From NCBI RefSeq assembly GCF_037975245.1, contig NC_092575.1:3742501-3806500 (forward strand): a DNA stretch of 64,000 nt, written 5' to 3'. Origin of the DNA: Apostichopus japonicus (Eukaryota > Echinodermata > Holothuroidea > Aspidochirotida > Stichopodidae). The notes under the pieces were generated by a model that saw only the letters and a program-made list of their open reading frames with translations, did not search any database and had not been told where the DNA came from. This document shows positions 1 through 47,600 of the stretch, piece by piece; position 1 is the first letter of the stretch; each line of letters starts with the position of its first letter. The position numbers and the translations under genes are program-made.

Positions 1-531
1 ATCACACAGTCACAGTCCCGATGCAAGTGGACTGGGGTTGAGAGCGGATCAGTCGTTTGGTAGTTTGGTTTTCGTGCGCATGTTCTTTCCTGGGCGACTT
101 TTCCTTAAAAAAAAGTATAATAGCCGAAGCACAGTGGCGAATATAGGGGACTGGAACAATAGTTAATCACTTCTTTCATAACTGACCACGAAAACAGCTT
201 ACCATACATTGCAAGTGAGTACATTGTGCGGTATAGCTAGTGGAAATACCTCGAATGGATCTCCTGACACTAAACCCAGTCTCTACAAAATGCTATCATA
301 AAACAGCTCAACGTAACAGAATTGTCCATGGAACATTGCATATACTGTGCCCACTTTGTGTTGTCAATAAGTAGCTTATTGTCGCCTGTTGCAAGGCAGT
401 ACGTAGATTCTTTATAACACTTTCTAAGGAAAAGTCGCCCAGTAAAGAACCTGGGCACGAAAACCAAACTACCGAACGACTGATCCCCTCTCAGCCCCAG
501 TCCCCTCGCATCGGGACTGTGACTGTGTGAT
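1..531. mobile_element. Foldback/MITE-like element with ~110 bp inverted termini
   Basis: Bases 1-110 and 421-531 are reverse complements at roughly 90 percent identity (ATCACACAGTCACAGTCCCG at the start, its complement at the end). The ~310 bp centre is not palindromic and has no coding potential. The left end coincides with the window edge, so the element may extend further and no target-site duplication can be checked. Confidence 0.75.
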
Positions 532-1126
532 CATCGTCGGGTGTGTATCATCATTCCCCTCGAAAGGGAACAGATACTACACATGATCTATATATAGCCA
601 AAGCTTCATCTTCACTCGGCAACATCCAGAGTGAATTTTCTCGTTTTGTTGAAGGATATATGCGAACGGAGTACGTTCTTTCGTTTAAATGGAAATCTAG
701 TCGTCTTCGAATATACTCACTAAAGTTTACACCTGCCTGTTATGATAAAGATGCTTCATAAACTTAACACTACTGCATATTCATGTTAAGTATATTACGT
801 CACCAGGAACTATATTAAGTCATACACCTACCTTGGGCCTCCATAGGCCATCGAGTCTTTCATGCGATCGAGATTACTGCGGACATTCCTGCGTTTAGAC
901 TTGACTTGTTACCTGCAACTTTGGAAGCGAACAGCTACTGCATATTCAGTGTATTACGTCATCATGAATCACAAAACTTGGTTGCTTCCAGGTGATTTAA
1001 ATTCCGGAAAAAAAAACTAACCATATATTATGTTCAAGTGTTACAATTCAACAGACTCCTTCAAACACACAAAGGAATGGGTTTCTTTTTAACAAATTTT
1101 CCGTCACGTGACGCTCTGTTTTTCAG
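532..1126 (+). other. Intron sequence upstream of first visible exon
   Basis: No recognisable feature; presumably the end of the preceding glutamate receptor intron. Confidence 0.5.
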
Positions 1127-35485
<34,359 letters not shown>

Positions 35486-35592
35486 AAGCATCCACAATTT
35501 AAAGATGGGTATTTTGTTGAGTTGAAATTTTGGACCATTCTTGACAAAAGGCAGAACAAGGTTTTAGATCCTAGTACTTTTAACCACGCCAT

Positions 35593-35672
35593 GTAATAGT
35601 TAAAGGTGTAATAGTCAAAGGTGTAATAGTTAAAGGTGTAATAGTAATATAATGTAATAGTGGTAATAGTTA
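35593..35672. repeat. Short tandem repeat, ~17 bp units
   Basis: TAATAGTTAAAGGTG and close variants repeated about four to five times, abutting the left end of the MITE-like element. Confidence 0.8.
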
Positions 35673-35900
35673 AAGGTGATCACTATTGGCCCCAAATATG
35701 ATAGAAAGTCAAATAATGGTCACCCATATTAGAACTTCAACAAGATATTTACTACCGCCTTTTTAATTGTCTAATTAAATACTTCTCAATGTCTGAAGGT
35801 AACTTGGAGATGTAGAACCACCAGGGAAGTATATTTAAAAACTTCTATTAATGTTTGAGAATGTAAAAGTTTGGGGTATATATACTGATGATCTTTAAGG
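35670..35900. mobile_element. MITE-like dispersed repeat, copy 2
   Basis: Diverged copy of 11534-11790 with ends TTAAAGGTGATCACTAT and ATACTGATGATCTTTAA (inverted relative to each other). Confidence 0.7.
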
Positions 35901-38900
35901 AGACTATAAAGTGACAGAGGAAACACACAAAACTTTTAATATAGCCTACTATACATAGTGCACGGGGTGTTGACAAAGCCTAAGCTATCAGTTTGGATTA
36001 GACCCATATCTTACCTCTCATAGTATAAGTATATAGCAAGTTTATTTTTTTCAATATCATTTTATTATTAGGTTTTCTACGTGGGCCTTGTCGCAAATAC
36101 AATTTTCTTTTACCATATTTATTATACCCACAGAAAGTTCCTGTTGATGTCTGTCATATGATACAGTAAATTCAGTAATCCATGCAGAACGATGTGCCGG
36201 GCGAATAACTTTCGCTTTGCAAATGGAAAATTCCATTACGTCACACGGAGGATGCGCAGAAATGTCACCAATCACGACTTGGTAGAAGAACAACCACTCC
36301 CTACAAATGAGAACTTTAGATTCATCTTTGCCTGTAGTATATGTAAACCACCTCTTTCTGATTGTAGAGATTTTCGAGGAACTACATATATATGGTGCAG
36401 GTGATTTTGTGTTTGAAAAATCATTATTGTACGTTACTTCTCGGGTCATGAATTGAACGGCGATATTTCAATGACGTCACTCGGTCGACTGCCCGAATCA
36501 TTCGGTAGTTGCCTTTTGGATCTTTCTCGTTATTGACTTCTCTTCTTTTTTTTACGTTTATTTTCCTGCAAATGATTATTATCTCTTTTGAAGGAGAAGG
36601 AGGAAAAATGTTAAGATTGCTTTGTTTTTCATTGTAAACAGACTTGATTTAACAATCTGTTCCTCTACTTATTTTACTATAGCCTATTATTATCATGATC
36701 ATACAATTGTTTTTCTCTCGAATCATTGGCAAATGACGAGTGTCTCTGTAAATGACACATTTACTTTTACACTTTTCATCATGTATGATTTTTTTTTTTG
36801 GCCAACCAATTTTTTTCAAGACAGAATGTTAACAACTACAAAATTTACAACACGATTACAGTACGATCAATATGCTCGTCATATTAAAATAAGTTGCTTT
36901 TACTATTTTTTTTTAATAACTAATTTAGCAACCCAAGTCTTCTCGAAAACTTATGTAAATATTATTTCGCATCATTGAATTTATTACCCATAGCAAAATA
37001 ACGAACAAATGTGTTATTTTATCTGCTCTTTTCAAATCAGTGAATCGCTTCCAAATTTCCAAATTAATATATATAGCTTAATGTACTTGGTTTCCTATAC
37101 TTCAACCACTTTCTTGCAAACTCGTACTCTATTACTATATAAGAAAAAGTCTAGCAACTCCAAATCGGCTAAAATGGTCAGTTAAGAAAGAGTTACATGT
37201 TACTGCAATGTCAGTAAGACGAGTAGCCTGTGTATGAATACCCAATACCCTGGCATTCTGCTGTTACAGTGCGCCCTCACATCGTCCTTCGAAAATCTGT
37301 CAAAACCGTTTTTTCCCCTTACAGGCAGAAATGTGGAAGGGCGCCCTCAGTATGATATTATAATTCGACGATATTTATATATATATATATAACGAAAGTC
37401 TTGACCAAGGCTATAACCGAGTCGCCGCTGCCTACTCAAGGGACCGAATGCGCCGAATTTTTCGTTTGGTCGCGAAAGGGTGATATAGTTTTGTTCGAGG
37501 CCACAAATGCGTCGTTGCTTTCCACTGGTCCCACGAATGGTGCCGTTTTCGATCACTGAGCCATGCAGACAACAAATGTATGACGTAGTTCGCCCACCCG
37601 CCTGCGCTTATAAGTTCTTCCTGTTTCTTCCTGTTTGGATGACTCATATTGTTATTCTATTGAGGTATTGAAGTTGCCATATTTCTATACAAATATTGTT
37701 TAGTATATATCTCCCGGGTCTGCATGATAATATTATGCCTAGTCATTCATTGATAACCTTCAACCCTTTATACAGTTTCATCTGACATGCTTACGTCTAT
37801 TCGTTTTGAGCATATTCTTTTTTATCTTATCTTTTCATAAATGAATAAGATAATATCTAACAACGAAACGGACTATAATATAGACTTTCTGACTCACCAT
37901 GCACACGAAAATAACAACAGCTCCATTTTATGACCAAATCACTTACGATTGAGTTTCGAAACTGAGTGATTTTGACAAGTTTTCGAATAGTTTTGATCAT
38001 TGAATGGGATGGGGGAGTACGAAGGGGTGGTGGGGGTGGAGGTGGGGTCCTCCAGTTCAGTAGCTTATATTATTTTCCTGTAAAGTGTTATAACATTAAT
38101 GTTTACCCATTACGGTAAAAGTAGTTGCATTTGCGTTGAGAGTTTGAGTTATTTGCACGCATGCGTACATAGCTTAAACGTTACCATCTTTTAACATCAT
38201 GAGACACAAGAGAAAATATGGGCAATTAATGATTCAGCTGCAAAAGGGGACTGATAGATTCCTCTTCCTCTGAACACACGAAAAACAAAAATAAAACCCG
38301 TCAGATCTTGTGACATTTTTAATTTCATTCCGCAACCATGAAAAAATATACGTTTATTTTCTAATATGAAATAATGTGGTCTTGAGTCATAGGACAAAGG
38401 TAACACATCATTCTTCTTCTTCTTCTTCTTTTTCTTCTTCTTATATCTTTCGAGCACCTTTCTGACTTAATTTTGAGGAAAACAAATTCTATAAAAAATT
38501 TCGATGCTAATCGATACCGCAATCCCATCACAATATTGTTCATTAGCGTGAAAAGCCAACTTTTGTTTCCAACTGGTGATATAAAGGTTCAAACTTTTGA
38601 AATGTTGATTATTGGATCAATTGAACCTCATTACTCCCTTATAAACATCCATTTGGTACAGAGAGAGAGAAAGAGAGAGATAACTAGGAGGGTTTCGATA
38701 GGTGATAGAATTGAAATCAAGGTCAATACTCGGTATAGGTTTAATTTTTTTTTTAAATCATACTACAAAAAAAACTGTTTTTAATTTTATATTTCAACTG
38801 AGAAAATGATAAATGTCTTTATGACGGTAAATATACCCTGTCACATAAACTTCGTGTTGTAATGAACATGTTCTATATCGGACGTAAATATACAGTCCAT

Positions 38901-40540
38901 CTACAACAATAACAACAAAACAATCATAACAAAAGGTATGGAGAAAAAAATTATTTAACAATTACAACATACAAACACAAAAAAAAGTGTTTTTTTTTTC
39001 TTCGTCCATGGCAGTTTTCATCATTATTATGCATTTATTGTTTACTGCATGAAAGGAACATACGTTCTGTCTTTTGAATTATTCATGTAACCATTTTATC
39101 CAAAGTTATGTTTGCTCACATAAATATCATTGTAAATAGAATTATTTCATTGCTAATATATTCTATAGAATTCCCTTCAATTTCTGCATAACGATATGAA
39201 TCTAACCCAGGCGAAATGTAGACTTGTTTTCTAATTGAGTTGCAAATTTTAACGTTATATATTATATATTAGGGCGCTGCGCGCACCTGTATAATCCATA
39301 ATTATTATTATTATTATTACTTGTTTTTGATACTAATTCGTCTAATGCTGTTCATATACGTAGTTTATAATAATTGAAGAAAAAAAATTCAAATAGACTG
39401 TTTTGCTGTGTGATAATGACAACCGACCAACATCCTTTATTATATTCTAAATGTATGGATCCATCTGTATTTTTTTACCTTTCATGAAATATTTACATTG
39501 TACAATTTTTCGGCTTACAAATTGAGAAAGAAAATGATAATATTAATAATATAGAAAAAAAAATAGTTGTGAAATCTTTTTTCGGAGTATTTGAAATCAC
39601 AGTCAAAACGTAGGCTACTGGTAGTTTGAGTACTAACGTTGGCACGTGCTTGTACAGTACGTGCTATAATTCGAGAGTTAATGAACGCATATAGTTGATT
39701 ATAAACCCCTCGTACGTTTTTTTTTTATTTTACTCCAAATATTTGAGATGCTGGTGAGAGTAAAGATTACAATTTTTGTGTCAAGTTCTTTCTAAAACCG
39801 AGTTTGTAAGACGCATGATGACCATGCACGTGTCATAGGCACTTGCTGTTAAACAATACATCAATATGAACGGTCGTATATAGACACGGATATAGTGTGT
39901 TGCATTACTCACAAACGAACGGCACACAGTGTAACCATAGGAACAGTGTTGCCAGATAGATAACGGTTGGTTTGTGGTGAAGAAATCGAAAACTAATCCA
40001 TGCAACCGATATCGGTTAGTTTGGTTGTATACTTGTTACATTTTCATCGATGTCGCAAAATCTAAGTTTAAACATGGACGTGTACCCAAGGGGAGCATTT
40101 AACATTTTCCTACAGGAAGATGGCGCGTATTATGACGTCATCACATATAGCTTCCTCAATCACGTGTTGTGTTTTTAAGTTTTTTTTTTTTCATATCTTG
40201 CCCTTATCGGTTTTACCTCAGCAATATACTTGTTACTGTACAGGAATGCCACCTAAGAAATAAATGTAAAATAAATTATGAATACAATGAATAAATACTT
40301 TCTTTTCTTATTTTTAGTTTTAATCTCATATTTTCCCGCTTAAATTATATCGCGGAAGTGCTACAAGCCTCGATATACATTGGCAGGATGACTTGTCGTT
40401 GGTCATATTGTAAGAGTATACAGATACACTACATACAGAACCTTACACGAATAGAAGCTGACAGTTCTAGCAAATTGATATATGTGATAGAGGTTACTGT
40501 CGTGAACATCTTTAACGACATGCATGCACCTCCCCGCCCC
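35901..40540. other. Intergenic region between converging genes
   Basis: AT-rich, with small tracts (TATATA at 37374-37391, CTT repeats 38409-38442, GA repeat 38660-38680) and G-rich patches (38009-38047). I see no gene that I can support. Confidence 0.6.
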
Positions 40541-40943
40541 TATGGAAAGCCGTTTTAACATTTAATAAGGAATTTCAGATATCTCGAAATAACTTTACAG
40601 ATATATCTCCAATTTATTTAAGATATCTACAAATAATTGAAGATATCTTAAAATAAATTTCAGATATCTCGAAATACCAGAGAATTTCAGATATCTGAAA
40701 TTGATTTCGAGATATCTGAAATTGAATTCGAGATATCTGTAATTGAATTCGAGATATCTGAAATTCTATTTCAGATATCTCGAATTCAATTGCAGATATC
40801 TCGAATTCAATTGCAGATATCTCGAATTCAATTTCAGATATCTGAAATAGAATTTCAGATATCTCGAATTCAATTACAGATATCTCGAATTCAATTTCAG
40901 ATATCTGAAAATTCCCGATTAAATGTTAAAATGGCTTTCCATA
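40541..40943. mobile_element. Palindromic GATATC-rich element, copy 1
   Basis: Bounded by inverted ends of about 35 bp (TATGGAAAGCCGTTTTAACA at the left, the complement ending TGGCTTTCCATA at the right). The interior is a run of 15 GATATC palindromes joined by GAATTCAATT and GAAAT spacers, so it reads nearly the same on both strands. No coding potential. Confidence 0.85.
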
Positions 40944-40955
40944 CGTAGGCCTACG

Positions 40956-41280
40956 CCATTTTAACATTTAATCGGGAATTTCTTCAATGCATTTCAGATA
41001 TCTGGAATTCAATTGCAGATATCTGGAATTCAATTTCTGATATCTCGAATTAGAATTTCAGATATCTCGAATTCAATTTCAGATATCTGAATAAGAATTT
41101 CAGATATCTCGAAATCTATTTTACTCGAATATTTCGAATTCAATTTCAGATATCTGAAATAAAATTTCAGATATCTCGAATTAAATTTAAGATATCTCGA
41201 ATTTAATTTAAGATATCTGAAACAAGAAACAATTTAAGATATCTAAAATTCCCGATTAAATGTTAAAATGGCTTTCCATA
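40956..41280. mobile_element. Palindromic GATATC-rich element, copy 2
   Basis: Head-to-tail neighbour of copy 1, joined through the 12 bp palindrome CGTAGGCCTACG. The left end (GCCATTTTAACATTTAATCG) lacks the outer TATGGAAA; the right end is intact. It has 11 GATATC sites. Its edge lies 135 bp past the stop codon of the SDR gene. Confidence 0.85.
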
Positions 41281-41415
41281 CGCCCCCACCAAAGACAAAA
41301 AAAAAAAAAAAAATAGGAAATAAGAGTAACAAGGTTTAGATGGTGAAGAATGATAAGACGAAGGGTGGGGAGTGGTACACAACATCACCATGGAGATGGG
41401 TCATATCGTCGCTTT

Positions 41416-41632
41416 TCACGATGTTATGGTTTTTCCATTTTTACGGTGGTTTAACTGCGTCACCTCCAGACTGACATCCCAAAGTTTTTCTCTGATGACG
41501 TCATCATCTACCAAGTGGCTGACATATTTGGAAGGTCTGCAATCAAAGTAAACCTCTCCATTCTTTAATCTTTTCTCTGTGGCACAATAGACGATCGTCT
41601 GCGCAGCCGCATCTTCACTCGACATAATGAGC
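41416..41632 (-). CDS. SDR exon 4 (C-terminus)
   Basis: Acceptor TTTTTTGGCAG; 217 bp ending in TGA at 41418-41416. [28 protein letters not shown] and [14 protein letters not shown] match the C-terminal part of RDH-type SDRs ('GAQTSLHCALTE', 'GNHFSDCHVAWVS', 'RRLWDVSCDLLGL'). Confidence 0.93.
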
Positions 41633-44600
41633 CTGCCAAAAAACAAAACAAAAATAAGACAGAAGTGAAACAAGAGGAATCATAGCATCATTTAGAAGTT
41701 TAGAACCTCTCAAATTAATTCTGCTTCCTACACAGCGAAAATAATTTGACGATTTTAATTCGCCCTTTTTTTTTACTGAAAAAGAGAAAAGAAAGTTCAA
41801 ATGACAGATTGGAAAGGTTCGCGGGAGAGAGAGAAAGGGAAGGGGGGGTGGTGGCGAGAGGTGGGAACACGTGGTCGCCTACGTCCGTCCAGAAAGTAAA
41901 AGAGAAATGACATTTTTTGGTCAAATATTGTAACATGCTAGATTTGGGGTCAATAAGTCCTGACGACAAGTTAAATCCAAGTTGCATTAGTCACGTGACA
42001 GGATGCTGTTTAGTATAATGATGGTCACGTCAGTTGACATGGTATGTGTGAATAATTTAATCACTTGCGAATTTATTAGGATAGATATTTCATTCCCACT
42101 TCGCGCTTTAGAGTGAAACCATTGCTTAACATTCCAATCATTTTATGTGCCATAAGACCGAACCGAAGAAGTGACAATAAATTAATATTGATAGCAACGG
42201 CTAGTTTCTCTTTCAACACATAGTGTTATATCGAGTACGACTGACAGCTTAAATAAGGCATTATGCTAAACCTAAATAACGTGCACAGTCAGAAATCAAT
42301 TTGCTAAGGCTGTTAGTCCTCGCTACAGACTTTGAGTACGCTTAGAACAGCATGGGTACGTGTACAAATAGGAGTCCTCTTGGTACGAGTACAAGGGTTT
42401 ATGTGAGAGTACCTAATTTTGCACTTTATATCTATACTAGATTTTCAAACTGTTGCGAGAACGAATAAGTGTACAAATATAATTCCTCTGTGTATGAGTA
42501 CGCGTACAATTACAAGGGTACTCGCACGAGTACATAATTTTGCACTATAGTATACATATACTACTACTACTGTAGATGTCCTGCCGTGGAGGGAGGGGGA
42601 GCGGTTAGGAGAATGGCATACTACATATATAGGCGGGGAACCTGAACAACGAGCGGGAAGTTTCAAAAGAGGTCAAAGTATAGTGTGTCGAAATATTGAT
42701 TTATGATATATACTGTACCACTCCCACTCCCCAACCCCCTACCCCTACCCACACCCACACACACCTACCGCATCCCCATCCACCCTTCTTCCTCTCGACC
42801 ATCTCAGGAGAGCAAATCGACAGAAAATAACAAATCAGCCAGAAATAAATTTTGATTCAAACATAAAGTATAATCAGAATGATACTCACCATAATAATGG
42901 AAGCAACATCTTCGCCTTCCAATCGGTAAATTTACGCCCTCTCCAAAACGTTAGACCGGGATCGACAGCGTAAACTTTGACCCCTGACCCGTCCAATCGT
43001 AAAGCGAGTTCCTTGGTAAATAGCACGTTTCCCAATTTTCCTAACGGGTACCCTGTAAGTCTGGGATAACGTAATTTCCCGTTCCCTGCTGTAAAATTTA
43101 AGTTGGTTGGTTTTGTATGCAACCTCGCAGTCACGTTTACGATTCGACTTGAGGGTCTTTTGACCAAAAGAGTTAAAAGTAAATTGCTTAGTAAGAAATG
43201 ACTCCAATAATTGACTTGGAAGGAATGAGTGAGACCGTCGACGGTAGTGTGAGGTATACGGTGGGTATCGTGAGCTGAAAAAAACAACAAAAGAAAACAA
43301 TAAGCAAAGGAACAATGAAAGAAGAAAACTAAGAAAATTAAGAAAGAAATTTAAAAAACAATATATATAAATATATTGTACAATAAGCGTCATTCGCTAT
43401 ACGTTAATTCTAATGAATCGTCTGCTCTATAAATTCCTATAGAACGTAATATATAAGACCCTCGGCAATCGCAGCTCCTACTGTATGCTGACGTCATCTT
43501 CAGTTTGGCCGGCCTTAAAGGAGTATGTATGTATGTATGTATGTATGTATGTATGTATGTATGTATGTATGTATGTATGTATGTATGTATGTATGTATGT
43601 ATGTATGTATGTATGTATGTATGTATGTATGTATGTATGTATGTATGTATGTATGTATGTATGTATGTATGTATGTATGTATGTATGTATGTATGTATGT
43701 ATGTATGTATGTATGTATGTATGTATGTATGTATGTATGTATGTATGTATGTATGTATGTATGTATGTATGTATGTATGTATGTATGTATGTATGTATGT
43801 ATGTATGTATGTATGTATGTATGTATGTATGTATGTATGTATGTATGTATGTATGTATGTATGTATGTATGTATGTATGTATGTATGTATGTATGTATGT
43901 ATGTATGTATGTATGTATGTATGTATGTATGTATGTATGTATGTATGTATGTATGTATGTATGTATGTATGTATGTATGTATGTATGTATGTATGTATGT
44001 ATGTATGTATGTATGTATGTATGTATGTATGTATGTATGTATGTATGTATGTATGTATGTATGTATGTATGTATGTATGTATGTATGTATGTATGTATGT
44101 ATGTATGTATGTATGTATGTATGTATATGTGATCTTCCCGCAAGCAGGAACTCGCGAAAGAAGCCATGGAGGCTTGTACTCGCAAGCTGACCGAAGCCAA
44201 TCTCTCGGCACACATCCATTTAACGTCCATGTCGGGAAGTTGTTATTGAACAACACCCTTGCCAGACGACACATATTGCTGTCGGCGGGGAATCGAACCG
44301 GGGATCTCATGACTGGGAGACGCCGGCGTTAACCACTAGGCTATACACTCCGCCTAAGTTTTCCAGTATTATTATTTCCAGAGTATTCCAGAGAGTTATA
44401 TCATATCTGAAAGTTGACAACCGGAATGGCTACAAAGAAACATTATTGGCACTCACTTTCGTTCTTCTTGTGGGACTATGGCATATCAAGAATAAAATTC
44501 TGAAAGTGTTTAAGACTGTTGGAGACTGCATCCGCCTCCTTTCAAATACACACTAGCAACTCATTTGAAAGAAGCACGGAAGCAGGAACTCGCGAAGAAG

Positions 44601-47600
44601 CCTCATTGGCTTATCAAAGCAACAAGCTGACCGAAGTCAGTCTCTTAGATTCATATTGTATACAGAGTTTCATTTACATGTTTTGATGGTGAAAAAAAAA
44701 CACCACTTACATTCAAAATCAGATACGCTTGCGTTGTTTATAAGCACATCTATCCCATTTTCTTCTTTCCTGATTTTATCTGCGAATTCTCTGACGCTTT
44801 TGAAAGATGAAAGATCTAAATAATGGATGACTATATCGTTATTGCAACTTCTCCTCTTCACCATCTCCACAACTTCACCAGCTCTCTTCAAATTTCTACA
44901 TCCCATGATGATACGAGCCCCTCGAGATGCCATCTCAATAGCTGATGCCCGCCCGGTGCCTGTAGTGCCCCCTGGAAAAGAGAAGAGACAATATATGTGT
45001 TGATGCTATATATACTACACCGTATGTGGTACCATAAACATCATATACAGTTTGAGCCATGAAAAGATGCAAATCCCAACATCAGATTTTTTTATTTTAT
45101 TTTTTTTGGGGGGGGGGGGCGTGTTTGTTTGTTGAAGAGCATGAATGGTAGAACGTGTTAAGCGAACATTTGGTCAATTAAGCAAATGCATTAAACCCAT
45201 TTAGACGATCACATGGCGGCGTAGGAAATTTGTTTACCGATGAGTAAAAAGGATGTTTACAAGTGACGCTCATGGCTATAAAATCTGCATGATCATGTTA
45301 CGGAAGATTGAAGGTGCCATGAATGACAAACGTTACAATTATTCAGCAGTGGGCAACATTTACCTTTACGGTGAAAACTTCTACAGGGCCTTAGAGACCA
45401 AATTACTTTGACAGCTTAGAGTGTAGTAAGTCATTGGGCATTTATATGGGTTATGCTATCATATATAGCTATGGGGTATGTTATCATATCTTTCCCGCAC
45501 GACGGTATTCATGCATGGAAGATATATCTATATGTGTATCTACATATATTGTTCTAAATTGTCCATTTTATAAAGGCCAAGCAACTATAATGTATACCTA
45601 CTACGCGGACCTGTGCATGGTGTATTGAATTTTCCCAGTGCTGTATTCACGTATTCTGTCCCCACCCCCTCCCCCTCCACCCCTCATGATTCTTCTCTAT
45701 AGTCTCCGTCTCTCTATGAAGGAAAATGACTCAGACTTTAAGAATTACCTATAGGCCTATATATATACCTGCGCTAAATTACGTCTATATAGAGTTAAGA
45801 AGCCTATGAATTTTTAATGAAATTTCGGCGAGACACCTTTTTCCCCCCATGGGTATATACATCTTGTGTACAATTTCACCATTGCAATAAGCATATGAAG
45901 CCCTGTAGGCTTATATAACGTTAAATTTCATTCACGCTCCATAGTCGATGAGCTACTTCGAATGACTCACACCTTTCAAGACTATGGAATAGACGAAAAG
46001 CTATATCATTGATGGTTTTTACAAGATCAAACAATATTTCTGAACAATAATCTATAATTCACGGTCTGGAGGAGGTGTGTGTTTTTGTGTGACAAGGATT
46101 GATAAGCTACCTAATACCATACAGCAAAGCAGGACAATAGTTAATTGTTATAGGAAACACAATGTTATCTGTTTATCGTGTCTCTAAAATTGTTAACTTT
46201 ATATATATATACAATGCTCAAAATTCTTGTATTTACGCTCGGTTATCTGTGATTATTTAAGAATTGATAATAATATTGATATTATCCCCAATTAACTTAT
46301 AGAGAGGGATCTTTAGCAGATGTAATCAACAATATTTGTTTTTGTGTTTTTGCTTTTTTGCTCTTTTTTTGTTGTTGTATTTTTGGTTCAACTTGTTTGT
46401 TTCACTAACGCGGTCGTGTCCTACCAAGATACAAAAGTCTTTAGTCATTATTTGTTCAACCAATCAACTTTATAGATAATCACGGGCCCTTGCCTGAAAA
46501 ATACCGGCACACGAACTGACCTGTTTTGCTAAGGCATTTAATTATGGGGAATGACGTACGTACATGTATATATAGATATACATTTATATATTGGTCGGAA
46601 CAATTTTCATAGCAGTGATTTTCACGCGGGTTGGTAGTGCCACATGTATCAAGTTCCATTACTACTGATCACTTTGTATCACACCCAGGATATCCAATAA
46701 AACGTATTCATTCAATTAACAGAACCACTTTTGATTTGATTCAGAAACAGTTAATTCTGACTTCTGAATCACCCAATCCTGACTGAAAATACAGTTTAGG
46801 CAAGGTACATTTTTGGAAGTTGCTTTTCCTTATCACATATTAGTGAATAGTGAACACCCTCACCTATATCCCTTCCTTCCCCCCACCCCGCCCCCATCGC
46901 GCAAAAATAAACTGCAAAGTAAAATGCTATAGTTATTAATGTCAAAAATTTTCTCAGTATTGCATTTATTTGTCTAATTTCTGAACTCTTCCAGATGTCC
47001 TGGAACATAGTTTGCAGGAGTATATAAGAGACTCGTTGAAAAGTAACAGGGTCAAGGTGTAAGTGTACACCATTCTAACATTTGGGGAATTACTGCTATA
47101 CCTTTATACCTTTACTGTTACTTCGTCTTGGCTAAAATACAGTCGGGGCAGATGGGGTGTGTACAATATTGACCCAGTAATCCCTTATTTGGCACATCAG
47201 CAGACAAGATCTTTGTCTAAAGTAAACTTTATGACATCCGATTTGAGGATTAGTCTTGTTATTATATACGTCTATACACAACGAGATGTGAGAATTATAA
47301 ATCAATAAAATATCCGTCACGTATACACGGTGTGAGCTATGCAAATCAAATGAGATTTGAATGTTATTGTATTGTAACAGCTGTAAACTAAATTTGACTG
47401 GATAAGAATCACCACAGGTTCAGTCTGTTAATGACTTTTCAAAATATCAAAAATTAATAGTATTATCATAAGAAGTGCCCGCCAATCAAGTGATCAATAT
47501 TACGTGTTGTAACCTTAATACAGTACGTCTAGTCAGGGAGTTGTTATGGAACAACTCCCTGGTCTACTTTTCGGGGTTCTTTTTTCTTCTGGCAATATCG

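Noticed and set aside
543-761. Upstream receptor exon
   Set aside because: The 72-codon peptide shows no amino-terminal-domain pattern and no convincing splice sites.
36057-36449. 130-codon open frame on the minus strand in the intergenic region
   Set aside because: No recognisable motif, no splice or conservation evidence; probably chance.
40541-41280. CRISPR-like array
   Set aside because: Repeats are palindromic, irregularly spaced and joined by repeat-like spacers in a eukaryotic genome; the inverted ends indicate a transposon-like element.
43390-44332. Long open frames with THTYIH and MYVC repeats on both strands
   Set aside because: They are translations of the ATGT microsatellite; open in several frames at once and without splice or family support.
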